Positions 36,596 to 46,212 of a DNA stretch of 64,000 nucleotides are shown one piece after another. A program made the translations under genes and the position numbers. The stretch is from Bosea sp. 29B (GTDB lineage: Bacteria; Pseudomonadota; Alphaproteobacteria; Rhizobiales; Beijerinckiaceae), in assembly GCF_902506165.1 (NCBI RefSeq), contig NZ_LR733817.1, positions 2,899,937 to 2,963,936 of the forward strand, written 5' to 3'. The notes under the pieces are model-generated. The model was given only the letters and a program-made list of their open reading frames with translations, did no database searches and had not been told where the DNA came from. How positions within the stretch are numbered: position 1 is the first letter of the stretch; every line of letters begins with the position of its first letter.

Positions 36596-36625
36596 GGAGC
36601 GCCGGGCATCATGCCGCGGCGCTCC
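36596..36625. terminator. second adjacent hairpin
   Basis: GGAGCGCC (36596-36603) pairs with GGCGCTCC (36618-36625) around a loop that itself contains gCATcATGc. It is the first hairpin met by transcription from the binding-protein gene. Two hairpins in 75 bp strongly isolate that gene from the LysR-hydantoinase unit. Confidence 0.5.
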
Positions 36626-36661
36626 TCACGGGTTCGGTACTATCCAGCCGACCACGATCCG

Positions 36662-37678
36662 TCAGCGGATCGGCGGAGCGTATTGCAAGCCGCCCTTGCT
36701 CCAGAGGTCGTTCTTGCCGCGGGCGATCTTGAGGACCGAGCCTCCTCCGACGCTGCGCTCGAACGCCTCGCCGTAATTGCCGACCTGCTTGACGATCCGG
36801 TAGGCCCAGTCGGGCGTGAGGCCGATCGCCTCGCCGAACTTGCCGTCCTTGCCGAGCAGCCGCCTGATCTCGGGATTGGTCGAGTTCAGCTGCTGGTCGA
36901 CAGTGGCCTGGGTCACGCCGAGCTCTTCGGCGTTCAGCATGGCGAAATGCACCCATTTCACCAGGTTGAACCAGTCATGGTCGGCGCTGCGCACCACCGG
37001 CCCGAGCGGCTCCTTCGAGATCAGCTCGGGCAGGACGACCGCATCGTCCGGCTTCACCAGCTTGAGCTTGAGCGCGTAGAGCGCCGAGGAGTCGTCGGTG
37101 AGGGCGTCGCAGCGTCCGGATTCGAAGGCCTTGATCGCCTCGTCGCCCTTGTCGAAGGTGACGGGCTCGTACTTGATGTTGTTCTGGCGGAAATAGTCGG
37201 CGACGTTGAGCTCGGTGGTCGTGCCTTGCTGCAGGCAGATCGAGGCGCCGCTGAGCTTGAGCGCGGAGTCGACGCCGAGCTTCTTCTGAACCAGGAAAGC
37301 CTGGCCGTCATAGTAGTTCACGCCGGCGAAGGCCAGGCCGAGCGAGGTGTCGCGGGCCATCGTCCAGGTGCTGGTGCGCGACAGGAGGTCGACCTCGCCC
37401 GATTGGAGCGCGGTGAAGCGGTCCTTGGACGAGAGCGGCGTGAACTTGACCTTCTTCGGATCGTTGAAGACGGCGGCCGAGATGGCGCGGCAGAGGTCGA
37501 CGTCGAGGCCGTGCCATTCGCCCTTCTCGTCGGGAAGGCCGAAGCCGGCGAGTCCCGGACTGACGCCGCAGATCAGTTCGCCGCGGCTCTTGACGATGGA
37601 CAGGGTGGATTTCTGGGCCTGGGCCTGCGCGAGTGTCGCTGAGGCGCAGAGGAGGGCAGCGGCGAGTAGGCGCTTCAT
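36662..37678 (-). CDS. amino-acid ABC transporter substrate-binding protein, AapJ-like, orphan
   Basis: A 338-residue periplasmic protein with a Sec signal (MKRLLAAALLCASATLAQAQ). The mature part has STLSIVKSRGELICGVSPG, SSKDRFTALQSGEVDLLSRT and GVNYYDGQAFLVQKKLG, characteristic of general L-amino-acid binding proteins (AapJ/BztA). The start at 37678 has AAGGGGAA upstream; the frame is open for another 123 codons, but that stretch is intergenic. No cognate permeases or ATPase are adjacent, so it must work with a transporter encoded elsewhere or act as an alternative receptor. Confidence 0.9.
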   Translation of the reverse strand: MKRLLAAALLCASATLAQAQAQKSTLSIVKSRGELICGVSPGLAGFGLPDEKGEWHGLDVDLCRAISAAVFNDPKKVKFTPLSSKDRFTALQSGEVDLLSRTSTWTMARDTSLGLAFAGVNYYDGQAFLVQKKLGVDSALKLSGASICLQQGTTTELNVADYFRQNNIKYEPVTFDKGDEAIKAFESGRCDALTDDSSALYALKLKLVKPDDAVVLPELISKEPLGPVVRSADHDWFNLVKWVHFAMLNAEELGVTQATVDQQLNSTNPEIRRLLGKDGKFGEAIGLTPDWAYRIVKQVGNYGEAFERSVGGGSVLKIARGKNDLWSKGGLQYAPPIR

Positions 37679-37861
37679 GGCGTTCCCCTTGTTTGCGGCG
37701 ACGATGTCTGCCGCCGCCAATGTGCCGCCTCGCCGCAAGAACGATCTGCCGTTCTCTGTGTTCGCACCCGCACAAACCGCCATGATGCGGTGCCCGCTCG
37801 GCAGGCTATCGGGCCAGCGCTTGCGCAGTACTCGTCGTCGGCGCCATGCGAATGCGAGCCG

Positions 37862-38059
37862 ATGAAGCTCGTCATCATCTCGGACATTCACGGCAATTTC
37901 GATGCGCTGCGGGCTTTGCCCGAGCGCTTTGACGAGTTGTGGGGCCTCGGCCGCAACCGCCGGATGGCCTGGCGGCCGATGCCGGGTCTCGACATCGGCG
38001 GGCCGGAGCTGGTGCACAGCGAAGCCCCAGCCGCACCGACGCTTCACATCAATCCGTGA
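37862..38059 (+). pseudogene. truncated YfcE-like metallophosphoesterase remnant
   Basis: ATG 37862 reads MKLVIISDIHGNFDAL and then LPERFDELWGLG, the N-terminus of a calcineurin-like phosphoesterase with the DxH metal motif. The homologous reading stops after about 30 residues; the remaining codons (RNRRMAWRPMPG onward) do not resemble the family, and the frame ends at 38059, overlapping the purU end. All later metal ligands are missing, so it cannot be active. Confidence 0.65.
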
Positions 38060-38912
38060 AGACGACGGCCTTCTTGCCGTTGAGCAGCACGCGATCCTCG
38101 AGATGATAGCGTACCGCCCGCGCCAGCACGCGCCGCTCGATGTCGCGGCCCTTGCGGACGAGGTCGTCTGGCGTGTCGCGATGGCTGATGCGCTCGACGT
38201 CCTGCTCGATGATCGGTCCTTCGTCGAGATCGGAGGTGACGTAATGGGCGGTCGCGCCGATCAGCTTGACCCCGCGCTCATGCGCCTGGTGGTAGGGCTT
38301 GGCGCCCTTGAAGCCGGGCAGGAACGAATGGTGGATGTTGATGCAGCGTCCCGAGAGCTTGGCCGAGAGCCCGTCCGACAGGACCTGCATGTAGCGGGCG
38401 AGCACGACGAGATCGCTGCCGGACTCTTGGATCAGGCGCCAGAGCTCGGCCTCCTGCTCCATCTTGGTCTGCCGATTGACCGGCATGTGGTGGAAGGGCA
38501 GGTCGCCGAGATCGGTTGAGGCGATGTGCTCGCGGGCATGGTTGGAGACGATTGCCGTGATTTCCATCGGCAATTCGCCGATGCGCCAGCGATAGATCAA
38601 ATCGGCTAGGCAATGGTCGAATTTCGAGACCAGCAGCAGCACGCGCTTGCGGGCGGCCGCGTCGCGCAGCGAGACGGTCATCTTGAAGCGCGCTGCCAGC
38701 TCGTCGACGAGGCCGCGGATCTCGGGGGCGCTGCGGGCGCCCTCCAGCCGGTCGAACACCACCCGCATGAAGAAGCGGCCAGTTTCGAGGTCGTCGAACT
38801 GCTGGGCGTCGCGGATGTTGCAGCCGGCCTCGGCCAGCAGCGTCGAGACGGCGGCGACGATGCCCGGCCGGTCGGGGCAGGACAAAGCAAGGATCATTGG
38901 AGAATCGGACAT
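38049..38912 (-). CDS. purU: formyltetrahydrofolate deformylase
   Basis: A 287-residue enzyme, start [17 protein letters not shown] at 38912. An N-terminal ACT domain (residues about 5-80) is followed by a formyl-transferase fold with [10 protein letters not shown], the catalytic [20 protein letters not shown] and [20 protein letters not shown], containing the conserved Asn, His and Asp. It hydrolyses 10-formyl-THF to formate and THF. It lies 86 bases after soxG on the same strand, the usual place for purU in sarcosine-oxidase operons, where it recycles folate loaded with one-carbon units from demethylation. Confidence 0.95.
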   Translation of the reverse strand: MSDSPMILALSCPDRPGIVAAVSTLLAEAGCNIRDAQQFDDLETGRFFMRVVFDRLEGARSAPEIRGLVDELAARFKMTVSLRDAAARKRVLLLVSKFDHCLADLIYRWRIGELPMEITAIVSNHAREHIASTDLGDLPFHHMPVNRQTKMEQEAELWRLIQESGSDLVVLARYMQVLSDGLSAKLSGRCINIHHSFLPGFKGAKPYHQAHERGVKLIGATAHYVTSDLDEGPIIEQDVERISHRDTPDDLVRKGRDIERRVLARAVRYHLEDRVLLNGKKAVVFTD

Positions 38913-38998
38913 GTGACGGATCGGCCCGCTCGCGCGGGTCCCTGAACAATGAGGATCGGGAAAGGTCGAAGGAAGGGACGGCGCGCGGCGCGCTGCCG

Positions 38999-39619
38999 TC
39001 AACCTCGGCCGGTGGAGACCCGGCAGCCGAATTCGGCCGCGGAGGCGGCGAACCAGGACCAGAAGCTTCCTACCATGCTGCGTGCGACCATGATCTCGAA
39101 CACGGATCCATCCGGCCCGTCAGCGAGCCGCCAGAGATGGACACCGATATGGGCGATGCTTGTCAAGGCGGTATCGCTGACCGCGAAGGCGGCGGGATGC
39201 AGATCGAGCATCACGCCCTTGGCCAGGACGTCGCGCACAGGCAGGCCGGAGAGCCGGATTGCGGCGCGCGCGTCGCTCTGGTCGCTGACCGCGGCTTGAG
39301 TCGCGAGCGCCTCCAGCAGGCCGCGAAAGCCGTCGCGCGTAGCGGCGCGCAGAAGCCATTGCTCGGGGCCGGACCAGATCGCGTCATGGGTAGCATTCGA
39401 GACGACCTTCGGCGTCGTCGGCAGGGCGATGTTCAGCCGCCCTTCGACAGCCTGCGACAACGCGGTCGTCCGGCCCGGCGCGGCGATCAGCGTCGCCAGC
39501 CCGAAGCCGTCGAGCAGGGTCGCGGTGACGCCGGCCGGTCCGGTTGCGCCGATCTGGCCGGCCTGCGCGATGCCGGCCCAGGCGCCACGCGGCGCCCACA
39601 AGGTCGCTGTCTCAGCCAT
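38999..39619 (-). CDS. soxG: sarcosine oxidase subunit gamma
   Basis: A 206-residue protein matching the SoxG family (GcvT-like fold): [39 protein letters not shown] and [20 protein letters not shown] are typical. The start at 39619 overlaps the soxA stop by eight bases. It is one of the four subunits of the heterotetrameric sarcosine oxidase. Confidence 0.92.
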   Translation of the reverse strand: MAETATLWAPRGAWAGIAQAGQIGATGPAGVTATLLDGFGLATLIAAPGRTTALSQAVEGRLNIALPTTPKVVSNATHDAIWSGPEQWLLRAATRDGFRGLLEALATQAAVSDQSDARAAIRLSGLPVRDVLAKGVMLDLHPAAFAVSDTALTSIAHIGVHLWRLADGPDGSVFEIMVARSMVGSFWSWFAASAAEFGCRVSTGRG

Positions 39620-42593
39620 GAAGGCGGGCTCCTTCGGGATCGACGAAGATCGGCGAGCAGATCTCGACGACGACGTCGCCATTGCGCACCGGGTCATAGG
39701 CGCGCACGCGCTCGCCGATGCGGGCTGCGCCGCCCCTGATCAGGCCGAGCCCCATCCAGCGGTTGAGGTGCGGGGAGTAGGCGACCGAAGTCATGTAGCC
39801 CTCGTCATTCTCCATCACCGCCGGCTTGCCGACACCGATGAAATGCGCGCCGGCGCGCAGGCGCTGGCCGGGCTCGACCGGCTTGAAGCCGACGAAGGCG
39901 GGGCGGTCCTGCTCGACCAGGGCCTGCCGGCCCGCCATCAGGCGCCCGACGAAATCCTTCTTCGACGACATCATCTTGCCAAGGCCGAGATCGCGCGCCG
40001 TGGTCTGGCCGTTGAGCTCGTTGCCGGCGACATGGCCCTTCTCGATGCGCATCACGCCGAGCGCCTCGGTGCCATAGGGCGTGATGCCGAAGGGCGCGCC
40101 CGCCTGCATCAGCGCCCGCACCATCGCATCGCCATAGTCGGCCGGGACCGCCAGCTCATAGGCGAGCTCACCCGAGAACGAGATGCGGAAGAGCCGCGCC
40201 GGGATACCGCTGCCGACGGTGACCGCCCGCGCCGCGAGATAGGGGAAGGCCTCGTTCGAGAGGTCGTGCTCGGGATCAATGACGCCGCGCAGAGTCTCGC
40301 GCGCCTTGGGGCCGGCGATGGCGACCTGCGCCCATTGCTCGGAGACCGAGACCATGCGGACATCGAGCTCCGGCCACAGCACCTGATGGCAGAATTCGAG
40401 ATGCTGCATCACCTTGCCGGCATTGGCGGTGGTGGTCGTCATCAGGAAATGCGTCTCGCCGAGGCGCGAGGTGGTGCCGTCGTCCATGACGAAGCCGTCC
40501 TCACGCAGCATCAGCCCGTAGCGCGCCTTGCCGACCGGCAGCGCCTTCCAGCCATTGATGTAGACCCGCTCCAGGAATTCGGCGGCGTCAGCGCCCTGGA
40601 TGTCGATCTTGCCGAGCGTCGAGACATCGCAGAGGCCGACGCCGGCGCGCACCGCCTTGACCTCGCGGTTGACCGTCGTCAGCCAGTCATTCTCGCCGGG
40701 ACGCGGATAGTATTGCGCTCGCAGCCATGGCCCGGCCTCGACGAAGACGGCGCCTTGCTCCTTTGACCAGTCATGCGTCGGCGCCAGCCGGATCGGCCTG
40801 AAATCCTTGCCGCGGTGATGGCCGGCGAGCGCGCCGATCGCGACCGGCGTATAGGGCGGGCGGAAGGTGGTGGTGCCGGTCTGCGGGATCGTCCGGCCGG
40901 TCTGCTCGGCCATGATGGCGAGACCGGAGAGGTTCGAGGTCTTGCCCTGATCGGTCGCCATGCCGAGCGTGGTGTAGCGCTTGAGATGCTCCACCGGCCG
41001 GAAGCCCTCGCGGGCAGCGAGCTCGACATCCTTGTCGGTGACGTCGTTCTGGTAATCGACGAAGGCCTTGCCCTTGCCACCACTCACCCGCCAGACCGGC
41101 GCGAGCCCGTTCGTCTCCGGATCGGTTGCCGGGATGGGCTCAGCCGGGATAGCGGCCAATCCGGCTTCGACCGCCGCTTCGCTTCCCAGTCTCGCGCCGT
41201 CCTCCAGCGCCTGCGCCAGGGTGAACCGCCCGGCGGCGCTGCCGGCGACCGCAAGTCCGGCCGGCACGGTGCCCGGCACGAAGCATTGCAGACCATCGTC
41301 CCAGGCCGGCTTGCCGTTCTGGTGCGAGGTCAGGTGCAGCGTCGGGTTCCAGCCATTCGAGACGGCGAGCAAATCGCAAGACAGCTCGCTCTTCGCACCC
41401 GAGGCATCGCGAATGGTGACGCCGCTGAGCTGCCGCCCGCCGCGCGCGGCCATCACGGCGCCGCCGGCGAAGAGCCGTGCGCCGAGCTTGTCGGCGAGCG
41501 CCTTGCGCGCCGGATCGGCGGGGCGGGAATCGACGATCGCGGCGACCTTGCCGCCGGCAGCGGCGATATCGCGGGCCGTTGTCCAGCCATCGTCGCCGGC
41601 GGTGAACAGCACGGTCTCGCGGCCGGGCAGGACGCCATGGCGATTGACGTAGGAGCGCACCGCGCCGGCCAGCATGACGCCGGGCCGATCATTGCCCGCA
41701 AAGACGATCGGCCGCTCGAGCGCGCCGGCGGCGAGGATCGCCCGCTTGGCCTGGATGCGCCAGCCGCGCTGGCGCGGCAGATGGGCCGGCGGCCGCGGCA
41801 GATGGTCGGCGACCCGCTCGACCGCGCCGTAGATGCCGTGGTCGTAGAGGCCGAACACGGTGGTGCGCGACATGATCCGCACCTCCGGCAGGCTTTGGAG
41901 CTCGGCCAGCGTCGCGGCAAGCCATTCGGATGCCTGCTTGCCGCCGATCTCGCGCTTCTCGGCCAGCAGCCGCCCGCCGAGCCGGAAATCCTCGTCGCAC
42001 AGGATGACGCGGGCGCCGCTGCGTCCGGCTGCCAAAGCTGCGGCGAGGCCGGCCGGCCCGCCGCCGATCACCAGCAGGTCGCAGAAGGCGAAGGCTTTTT
42101 CGTAATGGTCCGGGTCTTCGGATCCGGCGGCACGGCCGAGGCCGGCGGCGCGGCGGATCAGCGGCTCGTAGAGCTTCTCCCAGAACGAGGCCGGCCACAT
42201 GAAGGTCTTGTAGTAGAAGCCCGCGACCAGGGCCGGCGAGACCAGCCCGTTGATCGAGAGCAGGTCGAAGGCGAGCAAAGGCCAGCGGTTCTGGCTCGCG
42301 GCGTCCAGCCCGGCGAACAATTCGACGACGGTGGCGCGGGTGTTGGGCTCGCGGCGCGCACCTGAGCGCAGTTCGACCAACGCGTTCGGCTCCTCTGGCC
42401 CGGCCGAGAGGATGCCGCGCGGGCGATGGTATTTGAAGGAGCGGCCGACCAGGCGCACGCCATTGGCGAGCAGCGCGGAAGCGAGCGTATCGCCGGCATA
42501 GCCACGGTAGGAGGTGCCGTCGAAGCTGAAATCCAGCTGATGGCCGCGATCGATCAGGCCGCCGGAAGCGAGGCGGAAAGGCTGGGTGCTCAT
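39612..42593 (-). CDS. soxA: sarcosine oxidase subunit alpha
   Basis: A 993-residue protein, start MSTQPFRLASGGLIDRGHQL at 42593, overlapping the soxD stop by four bases. Domains in order: an N-terminal Fer2_4-like fold (residues about 15-100, FKYHRPRGILSAGPEEPNAL); an NAD-binding pyridine-nucleotide oxidoreductase domain (LLVIGGGPAGLAAALAAGRS near 170-190); and a C-terminal GcvT-like domain (about 600-980, DVSTLGKIDIQGADAAEFLE and RYGLMLREDGFVMDDGT) that binds folate and transfers the methyl-derived carbon to THF. Length is normal for TSOX alpha. The same frame is open well upstream over soxD and soxB, but that is a GC-rich shadow. Confidence 0.95.
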   Translation of the reverse strand: MSTQPFRLASGGLIDRGHQLDFSFDGTSYRGYAGDTLASALLANGVRLVGRSFKYHRPRGILSAGPEEPNALVELRSGARREPNTRATVVELFAGLDAASQNRWPLLAFDLLSINGLVSPALVAGFYYKTFMWPASFWEKLYEPLIRRAAGLGRAAGSEDPDHYEKAFAFCDLLVIGGGPAGLAAALAAGRSGARVILCDEDFRLGGRLLAEKREIGGKQASEWLAATLAELQSLPEVRIMSRTTVFGLYDHGIYGAVERVADHLPRPPAHLPRQRGWRIQAKRAILAAGALERPIVFAGNDRPGVMLAGAVRSYVNRHGVLPGRETVLFTAGDDGWTTARDIAAAGGKVAAIVDSRPADPARKALADKLGARLFAGGAVMAARGGRQLSGVTIRDASGAKSELSCDLLAVSNGWNPTLHLTSHQNGKPAWDDGLQCFVPGTVPAGLAVAGSAAGRFTLAQALEDGARLGSEAAVEAGLAAIPAEPIPATDPETNGLAPVWRVSGGKGKAFVDYQNDVTDKDVELAAREGFRPVEHLKRYTTLGMATDQGKTSNLSGLAIMAEQTGRTIPQTGTTTFRPPYTPVAIGALAGHHRGKDFRPIRLAPTHDWSKEQGAVFVEAGPWLRAQYYPRPGENDWLTTVNREVKAVRAGVGLCDVSTLGKIDIQGADAAEFLERVYINGWKALPVGKARYGLMLREDGFVMDDGTTSRLGETHFLMTTTTANAGKVMQHLEFCHQVLWPELDVRMVSVSEQWAQVAIAGPKARETLRGVIDPEHDLSNEAFPYLAARAVTVGSGIPARLFRISFSGELAYELAVPADYGDAMVRALMQAGAPFGITPYGTEALGVMRIEKGHVAGNELNGQTTARDLGLGKMMSSKKDFVGRLMAGRQALVEQDRPAFVGFKPVEPGQRLRAGAHFIGVGKPAVMENDEGYMTSVAYSPHLNRWMGLGLIRGGAARIGERVRAYDPVRNGDVVVEICSPIFVDPEGARLHG

Positions 42594-42865
42594 GCCGTCG
42601 CTCCCGCCTTGTGTGCCTTCGCAACCTCGACCGCCGTGATCGCATGGTTGCGGGTGTCGCGGGTCACGACCAGCCAGGCATGGCAGCCGGCACCGTGATA
42701 CCAGAGCTCGCGATGGACGTCGGCCGGGTTGTCGCGCTGATAGACATACTCGGCCATCGCGGCCTCGCTCGCCGCCATGCCTTCGGGCCGTTGCAAATCG
42801 GCGGCGCCGAGATAGCTGAATTCCTGGGCGTCGCGCGCGCCGCAATGGGGACAGGTGATGCGCAT
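42590..42865 (-). CDS. soxD: sarcosine oxidase subunit delta
   Basis: A 91-residue protein: MRITCPHCGARDAQEFSYLG with the zinc-binding CPHC pair (C5, C8), then YVYQRDNPADVHRELWYHGA and GCHAWLVVTRDTRNH. It is the small zinc subunit that supports assembly of the sarcosine oxidase complex. It lies 21 bases after soxB and overlaps soxA by ATGA. Confidence 0.95.
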   Translation of the reverse strand: MRITCPHCGARDAQEFSYLGAADLQRPEGMAASEAAMAEYVYQRDNPADVHRELWYHGAGCHAWLVVTRDTRNHAITAVEVAKAHKAGATA

Positions 42866-42886
42866 GGGATCCTCGGCGACGCGCGG

Positions 42887-44137
42887 TCAGTGCAGGTTCG
42901 GCTGGGCGCCGGCGCCCTTTTCGTCGATCACGCGCCCGGTGGCGAAGCGGTCGAGCCGATAGGCGGTGGCGACCGGGTGCGGCTGTCCCGTCGCGATCAG
43001 ATGGGCGAAGCAGAAGCCCGAGGCCGGCGTCGCCTTGAAGCCGCCATAGCACCAGCCGGCATTGAGGTAGAGCCCGTCGACTGGCGTCGTATCGATGATC
43101 GGCGAGCCGTCCATCGACATGTCCATCACGCCGCCCCAATGGCGCAGCATGCGCACCCGGCCGAGCCCCGGCCACAGCGCCATCGCCGATTCCATCACGT
43201 CCTCGATCACCGGCAGGTTGCCGCGCTGGGCGTAGGAATTGTAGCCGTCGATGTCGCCGCCGAAGACGAGCCCGCCCTTGTCGGACTGGCTGATATAGAA
43301 GTGCCCGGCACCGAAGGTGACGACGCCGTCGATCAGCGGCTTCAGCCCCTCCGAGACGAAGGCCTGCAGGACATGGGTCTCGATCGGCAGGCGCATCCCC
43401 GCCATCGCCGCGACGCGCGAGGAGTTGCCGGCGACCGCCATGGCGATCTTCTTCGCCCGGATCGGCCCGCGCGAGGTCTCGACGCCGATGGCGCGCCCGC
43501 CTGACATGGTGATGCCGGTGACCTCGCAGTTCTGGATCATGTCGACGCCGCGGCTGTCGGCGGCGCGGGCGAAGCCCCAGGCGACGGCGTCGTGCCGGGC
43601 CGAGCCGCCGCGGCGCTGCAGCAACCCGCCCTGGATCGGGAAGCGGGCATTGTCGAAATCGAGATAGGGCAGCATCGCCCGGACCTGTTCGCTGCCAAGC
43701 AGTTCGGCATCGACCCCGGCGAGCCGCATCGCATTGCCGCGCCTCGCGAAGGCGTCGCGCTGGGCGTCGGAATGGTAGAGGTTCAAGACGCCGCGCTGGC
43801 TGACCATGGCATTGTAGTTCAGGTCCTGCTCCAGCCCTTCCCAGAGCTTCATCGAGAGCTCGTAGAACGGGGTGTTGCCCGGCAGCAGGTAGTTCGAGCG
43901 GATGATCGTGGTGTTGCGGCCGACATTGCCGGAGCCGAGATAGCCCTTCTCCAACACCGCGACATTGCTGATGCCGTGCCGGCTGGCGAGATAATGCGCC
44001 GTCGCCAGGCCATGGCCGCCGCCGCCGATGATGATGACGTCGTATTTGGGCTTCGGTGCGGGATCGCGCCAGGCCGGAGTCCAGCCCTTGTGGCCCTGCA
44101 GGGTCTGCGACAGCAGCGAGAAGATGGAATAGCGCAT
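42887..44137 (-). CDS. soxB: sarcosine oxidase subunit beta
   Basis: A 416-residue DAO-family flavoprotein. The FAD-binding motif is VIIIGGGGHGLATAHYL (about residues 34-50); H182 in GGSARHDAVAWGF is the expected covalent FMN attachment site; the C-terminal flavin region is NAGWCYGGFKATPASG. It oxidises the N-methyl group of sarcosine. It is the first gene of soxBDAG-purU and diverges from the GlxA/GbdR-type regulator across only 55 bp, so both promoters must be compact. Confidence 0.96.
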   Translation of the reverse strand: MRYSIFSLLSQTLQGHKGWTPAWRDPAPKPKYDVIIIGGGGHGLATAHYLASRHGISNVAVLEKGYLGSGNVGRNTTIIRSNYLLPGNTPFYELSMKLWEGLEQDLNYNAMVSQRGVLNLYHSDAQRDAFARRGNAMRLAGVDAELLGSEQVRAMLPYLDFDNARFPIQGGLLQRRGGSARHDAVAWGFARAADSRGVDMIQNCEVTGITMSGGRAIGVETSRGPIRAKKIAMAVAGNSSRVAAMAGMRLPIETHVLQAFVSEGLKPLIDGVVTFGAGHFYISQSDKGGLVFGGDIDGYNSYAQRGNLPVIEDVMESAMALWPGLGRVRMLRHWGGVMDMSMDGSPIIDTTPVDGLYLNAGWCYGGFKATPASGFCFAHLIATGQPHPVATAYRLDRFATGRVIDEKGAGAQPNLH

Positions 44138-44192
44138 CGAGGGGTCCGGGCGGTCTTGTCATCAGGAGATTGACCGACATAGGCTCGCCGAC

Positions 44193-45194
44193 ATGCTTGT
44201 TAGCGACACAGGATTGTCTGATTGCGACGACGGTGCGCCGACCCATGTCGGCTTCCTGCTGATCCCCGACTTCGCGCTATTGCCCTACGCCTCGGCGATC
44301 GAGCCGCTGCGCGCCGCCAACCGGCTCTCGGGCCGGCCGCTCTATCGCTGGAGCCATGTCTCGATCGACGGCGCAGCGGCGCCGGCCTCGAACGGTGTTG
44401 CCATCGCCGCTGATGCCAGCGTCGGCGCCGAGCTTCGGCTCGACTACCTCTTCGTCTGCGCCGGCGGCAATCCGGCGCTCTTCCATCACCAGCCGACCTT
44501 TGCCTGGCTGCGCCAGCTGGCGCGGCGCGGGGTGAAGATCGGCGGCGTCTCGGGCGGCCCCTATCTGCTGGCGCGCGCCAATTTGCTCTCCGGCTATCGC
44601 TTCACCATCCACTGGGAGCACGCGCCGGCTTTCCTCGAGGAGTATCCCGAGCTCGACCTGCGCCGCTCGCTCTACGAGATCGACCGCGACCGCCTGACCT
44701 GCAGCGGCGGTACCGCGCCGCTCGACATGCTGCACGGGGTGATCGCGCGCGAGCATGGCAGCGAGCTCGCGCTCGCGGTCAGCGAATGGTTCCTGCAGAC
44801 CCATGTCAGGGAAGGGGCGGGGCCGCAGCGCATGCCGCTGCGCGAGCGGCTGGGCATCGCCCACGCACCGCTTCTGCGCGTCATCGCCCGCATGGAGCAG
44901 ACCATCGAGACTCCTGAGCCGCGGGAGGAGCTCGCTCGCCTCGCCAATGTCTCGCTGCGCCAGCTCGAACGCCTGTTCCGCCAGCATCTCGGCCGTTCGC
45001 TCGGCGAGCATTATCTCGCCTTGCGCCTCGATCGTGCCCGAGACCTGTTGCGCCAGACCAGCCTCTCGATCCTGGAGACGGCGCTCGCCTGCGGCTTTGC
45101 CAGCGCCAGCCATTTCTCGCGCAGCTATCGCGAGCGCTTCGGCCACCCACCACGGGCCGAGCGCGTTCAGGAGGTCCGTCCGGCTCGCCGCTGA
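44193..45194 (+). CDS. GlxA/GbdR-type transcriptional regulator (DJ-1 + AraC)
   Basis: A 333-residue regulator: a DJ-1/PfpI-like amidotransferase domain (residues about 18-190, GFLLIPDFALLPYASAIEPL and CSGGTAPLDMLH) followed by an AraC double HTH (about 235-325, ANVSLRQLERLFRQHLGRSL and ALACGFASASHFSRSYRERF). The group includes GbdR, which senses glycine betaine and dimethylglycine and activates sarcosine-oxidase genes. Divergence from soxB at 55 bp supports that role here. It may also act on the amino-acid ABC operon 88 bases downstream on the same strand. Confidence 0.92.
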   Translation: MLVSDTGLSDCDDGAPTHVGFLLIPDFALLPYASAIEPLRAANRLSGRPLYRWSHVSIDGAAAPASNGVAIAADASVGAELRLDYLFVCAGGNPALFHHQPTFAWLRQLARRGVKIGGVSGGPYLLARANLLSGYRFTIHWEHAPAFLEEYPELDLRRSLYEIDRDRLTCSGGTAPLDMLHGVIAREHGSELALAVSEWFLQTHVREGAGPQRMPLRERLGIAHAPLLRVIARMEQTIETPEPREELARLANVSLRQLERLFRQHLGRSLGEHYLALRLDRARDLLRQTSLSILETALACGFASASHFSRSYRERFGHPPRAERVQEVRPARR

Positions 45195-45282
45195 GAGTCA
45201 AGAAAACGTCGCACTACGTCAAATCTGTGCGCCGATCCGCCGGAAGCTAGAGCTTCATAATAAAACAAGGGGATCGCGACCG

Positions 45283-46104
45283 ATGAAACGATTGACTGCC
45301 CTGGCGTTCGCACTCGCCGCCACGCTTGCCGCCGTGCCGGCCTTCGCGCAGGACACGCTCGCCAAGATCAAGGAAAAGGGCGTCCTCACCGTCGGCGTCA
45401 AGAACGACTACAAGCCCTGGGGCTTCCTCGATCCGTCAGGCAAGATCGTCGGCCTCGAGATCGATCTCGCCCAGGAGGTCGCTGCCAAGATCGGCGTGAA
45501 GCTCGAGATGGTGCCGGTGATCGCGGCCAACCGCATCGAGTTCCTGCGTCAGGGCCGCATCGACATGATCCTTGCGACGCTCGGCGACACGGCCGAACGG
45601 CGCAAGCAGATCGGCATGATTGAGCCGAACTACTATGCGGGGGCCACCAATGTGCTCGCGCCCAAGAGCGCCGGCCTGAAGAAGTGGGAAGACCTCAAGG
45701 GCCGCAAGGTCTGCGCCGTGCAGGGCGCCTATTACAACCGCCGCGTCTCGCAGATGTATGCGCCGGAGATGGTGGTGTTCCCCTCGGTCCCGGACGGGCT
45801 GAACGCGCTGCTGGGCAACAACTGCGTCGCCTTCCTGTTCGACGACACGCTGATCGTCTCGACGCTGTCGGGGGGCGACCCGAAATGGGCGAACTACGAG
45901 ATGCCGCTGGTCTCGGAGGATCCGCAGCTCTGGGCGATCGGCGTGCGCCTCGACGATCTCGACGGGCCCTTCGGCAAGCTGGTCAAGGAGATGTCGGTCG
46001 ACTGGCATAAGAGCGGCAAGCTGCTCGCGCTCGAGACCAAATGGGGCATCAAGCAGAGCCCCTATCTGATCGAGACCAACAAGAAGCTGAAGGGCGGTTC
46101 GTAG
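45283..46104 (+). CDS. amino-acid ABC transporter substrate-binding protein
   Basis: A 273-residue periplasmic protein with a Sec signal (MKRLTALAFALAATLAAVPA, cleavage near AFA-QD). The SBP_bac_3 core has IKEKGVLTVGVKNDYKPWGF, GKIVGLEIDLAQEVAAKIG and the RIEFLRQGRIDMILATLGDT motif. AAGGGGA lies before the ATG. It heads a transporter operon of order binding protein, permease, permease, ATPase, as in octopine/arginine/polar amino-acid importers, followed by two oxidoreductase subunits. The substrate may therefore be an opine or D-/N-substituted amino acid. Confidence 0.92.
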   Translation: MKRLTALAFALAATLAAVPAFAQDTLAKIKEKGVLTVGVKNDYKPWGFLDPSGKIVGLEIDLAQEVAAKIGVKLEMVPVIAANRIEFLRQGRIDMILATLGDTAERRKQIGMIEPNYYAGATNVLAPKSAGLKKWEDLKGRKVCAVQGAYYNRRVSQMYAPEMVVFPSVPDGLNALLGNNCVAFLFDDTLIVSTLSGGDPKWANYEMPLVSEDPQLWAIGVRLDDLDGPFGKLVKEMSVDWHKSGKLLALETKWGIKQSPYLIETNKKLKGGS

Positions 46105-46116
46105 CTTCGGGGCGTC

Positions 46117-46191
46117 ATTCTCGGGCTTGCCCCGAGAATCTCATGACCAGAGGGTTCTGGTTTTCGGGATGGTCGGGCCAGGCCCGACCAT
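46117..46191. repeat. two-hairpin intergenic repeat
   Basis: ATTCTCGGG-cttgc-CCCGAGAAT (46117-46139) and ATGGTCGGGCC-a-GGCCCGACCAT (46169-46191). The first unit is shared with 15104-15137. It sits between the binding-protein and permease genes, the same position as the related element at 15069-15137, which suggests a role in differential expression of the very abundant binding protein. Confidence 0.7.
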
Positions 46192-46212
46192 GACGCACCA
46201 AGTCATCCCGAG

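Noticed and set aside
39612..44246. A single 1544-codon minus-strand frame covering soxA, soxD and soxB
   Set aside because: Only the part from 42593 downward is SoxA. The upstream half is Arg/Pro-rich, overlaps SoxD and SoxB in another frame, and matches no family; it stays open because of the high GC.
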